Position numbers and translations under genes: made by a program. The notes beneath the pieces were generated by a model. That model searched no databases. It was not told where the DNA came from and worked only from the letters and a program-made list of their open reading frames with translations. 5,503 nt of DNA from Haloferacaceae archaeon (GTDB taxonomy: Archaea; Halobacteriota; Halobacteria; Halobacteriales; Haloferacaceae). The stretch is from assembly GCA_028274825.1 (NCBI GenBank), contig JAQCMZ010000389.1, positions 1 through 5,503 on the forward strand. The letters run 5' to 3'. Shown piece after piece: positions 4,731-5,503 of the stretch (the first letter of the stretch is position 1; every line of letters begins with the position of its first letter).

Positions 4731-4943
4731 CTGTCGACTACCGAATAATCGTGAACTGGTCGAACGGCGATATTGTAACTAGTGATTCACGACAGTGACC
4801 GGCCAACAACTTTGTTCGGCCACCGATCGAGTCCAGGAGATAGGATACCTTGGCGTGAACATCACCTCGGTGTCATATCTCCAAGTATCATGCTCGAACT
4901 GTGACAGGCACAGGAGTACCGATCTTCAATCGAAGCTGGGTCA

Positions 4944-4958
4944 TGTACAGGCGGTACA
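4944..4958. repeat. Short stem-loop
   Basis: TGTAC / GTACA, a 5-bp stem with a 5-nt loop, lies 8 nt before the stronger hairpin at 4967-4989. The pair may be structured parts of one mobile-element end. Confidence 0.35.
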
Positions 4959-4966
4959 AGGCGATT

Positions 4967-4989
4967 GCCTCGGGGTCAAGCCCCGAGGC
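4967..4989. repeat. Strong 9-bp perfect stem-loop
   Basis: GCCTCGGGG / CCCCGAGGC with loop TCAAG. It is the most stable isolated hairpin in the window. It resembles element-end hairpins of haloarchaeal IS200/IS605 elements in style, but its sequence differs from copies A-C and no transposase frame is recognisable beside it. No T-run follows, so it is not a typical terminator. Confidence 0.6.
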
Positions 4990-5296
4990 GGTTCACAACT
5001 TTCACCTACTCGACAGAACCCCGCTAACTCATGGCTTACTCCACCAGTTGCGAAGGCTGTCTCACCTCGGTCCCCAGTACGTGTGTGTTGACGATGACAC
5101 CTGAATTTTGCAATCAGCAGCCTTAGTATCGTTCGTCCCCTGATTGAATCCCGGTCAAAAGCCGAATCGCTCGATCGGACCGTCAATCGGATCCTGGCAA
5201 AATCATCGGCTTGTTCTAAGATTATCTTGATAGTCGGTACTTCCCAACCGGTCTGAGTAGAATAACGTCGCTCTGATTGCAGCGGATGTCTGGTTC

Positions 5297-5503
5297 GTGG
5301 ATGTGTTCAAGAACCTCGAACCAGACGGCGTTCTTTCGGCAGCAGATGTGAAACAAGCAGCGGCCGATGTGATTCACCAACTTCCGATGGAAGGAATCGA
5401 GGGCTCGCCCCTCGATTCCGACGACATCTGGCCGGTCGTCACGATGGCCAGTGTCAATCAAACGTCCGTCTGGGAAGTCACCTCCCAGACGGACGACACA
5501 CCC
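5297..5503 (+). CDS. ISH3-like family transposase, N-terminal part (runs off window)
   Basis: The frame is open from 5261 (after TAG at 5258-5260) to the window end. It reads VDVFKNLEPDGVLSAADVKQ, then IHQLPMEGIEGSPLDSDDIW and ASVNQTSVWEVTSQTDDTP. This matches, from memory, the N-terminal region of haloarchaeal ISH3 family transposases, where a D-I-x-x-V-V segment is followed by N-Q-T-S-x-W and a TDDTP motif before the catalytic DDE domain. That domain would lie beyond 5503. There is no ATG in frame or within 180 nt upstream in any frame, so the start is uncertain. GTG at 5297 is chosen as the first usual start codon, with GTG 5303 as the alternative. Family members usually have some further N-terminal residues, so the 5' end may be truncated. 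Terminal inverted repeats cannot be verified without the right end. Confidence 0.8.
   Translation, partial: MDVFKNLEPDGVLSAADVKQAAADVIHQLPMEGIEGSPLDSDDIWPVVTMASVNQTSVWEVTSQTDDTP

Larger units (their letters stand above)
4332..5260. other. 929-nt stretch without a confident gene
   Basis: No frame on either strand here resembles a known protein. It contains an inverted repeat after the permease (TCTGCCA 4373-4379 and TGGCAGA 4404-4410), a 53-codon plus-strand frame (4532-4693), a promoter-like TTATTTAC (4723-4730) set within short inverted repeats, a broken hairpin at 4801-4821 and two hairpins at 4944-4989. Open frames at 4795-5091 and 4901-5104 (plus) and 4941-5186 (minus) overlap the hairpins and show no family signature. 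The mixture suggests remnants of mobile DNA upstream of the ISH3-like gene. Confidence 0.6.

Noticed and set aside
4795..5104. Plus-strand frame with a CSNC motif as a zinc protein or TnpB piece
   Set aside because: Only one cysteine pair, no other TnpB motif, and the rest is translated hairpin; similarity is not sufficient.
5222..5461. Minus-strand 79-residue frame at the right end
   Set aside because: It is the antisense shadow of the transposase frame, which has clear family similarity.

Overview
The window reads as accessory or decaying DNA of a halophilic archaeon (class Halobacteria). The basis is an archaeal-style tRNA-Val without encoded CCA, TATA elements about 25 nt upstream of start codons that leave almost no leader, acidic proteins with runs of Asp and Glu, and pieces of two haloarchaeal mobile-element classes (IS200/IS605-type TnpB and an ISH3-like transposase). 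No replicon or species can be assigned.

Layout, left to right. Positions 1-62 (minus) hold the start of a gene that runs off the window. A tRNA-Val(CAC) lies at 274-348 (minus). A small haloarchaeal gene broken by one extra base lies at 556-793 (minus). The only clearly intact metabolic unit is a two-gene minus-strand operon, a glutaredoxin-like protein (1516-1755) overlapping by ATGA with a PduO-type cob(I)alamin adenosyltransferase (986-1519). Immediately upstream of it, 1797-2461 is a composite of TnpB right-end debris: two TnpB C-terminal tails, a frameshifted zinc ribbon, and three related GTGGG-type stem-loops.

Next come a hotdog-fold thioesterase split by a one-base deletion (2614-3008, minus), an unrecognised cysteine-rich plus-strand gene with a promoter at the right distance (3276-3707), and an ABC-2 type permease that has lost its N-terminal part (3786-4331, plus). 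The permease begins right after a perfect 16-bp palindrome. About 930 nt (4332-5260) contain no confident gene, only promoter-like and stem-loop elements. The window ends inside an ISH3-like transposase gene (from about 5297, plus).

Apart from the glutaredoxin/PduO pair, which may cooperate in cobalamin activation, the genes do not form a common pathway. The main message is erosion: three independent small indels, one 5' truncation and layered transposon remnants in 5.5 kb. Sequencing error cannot be excluded from the sequence alone. I did not find a convincing new biological system. The most useful leads are the cysteine-rich gene, the stacked TnpB/guide-RNA-like hairpins and the palindrome at the permease breakpoint.
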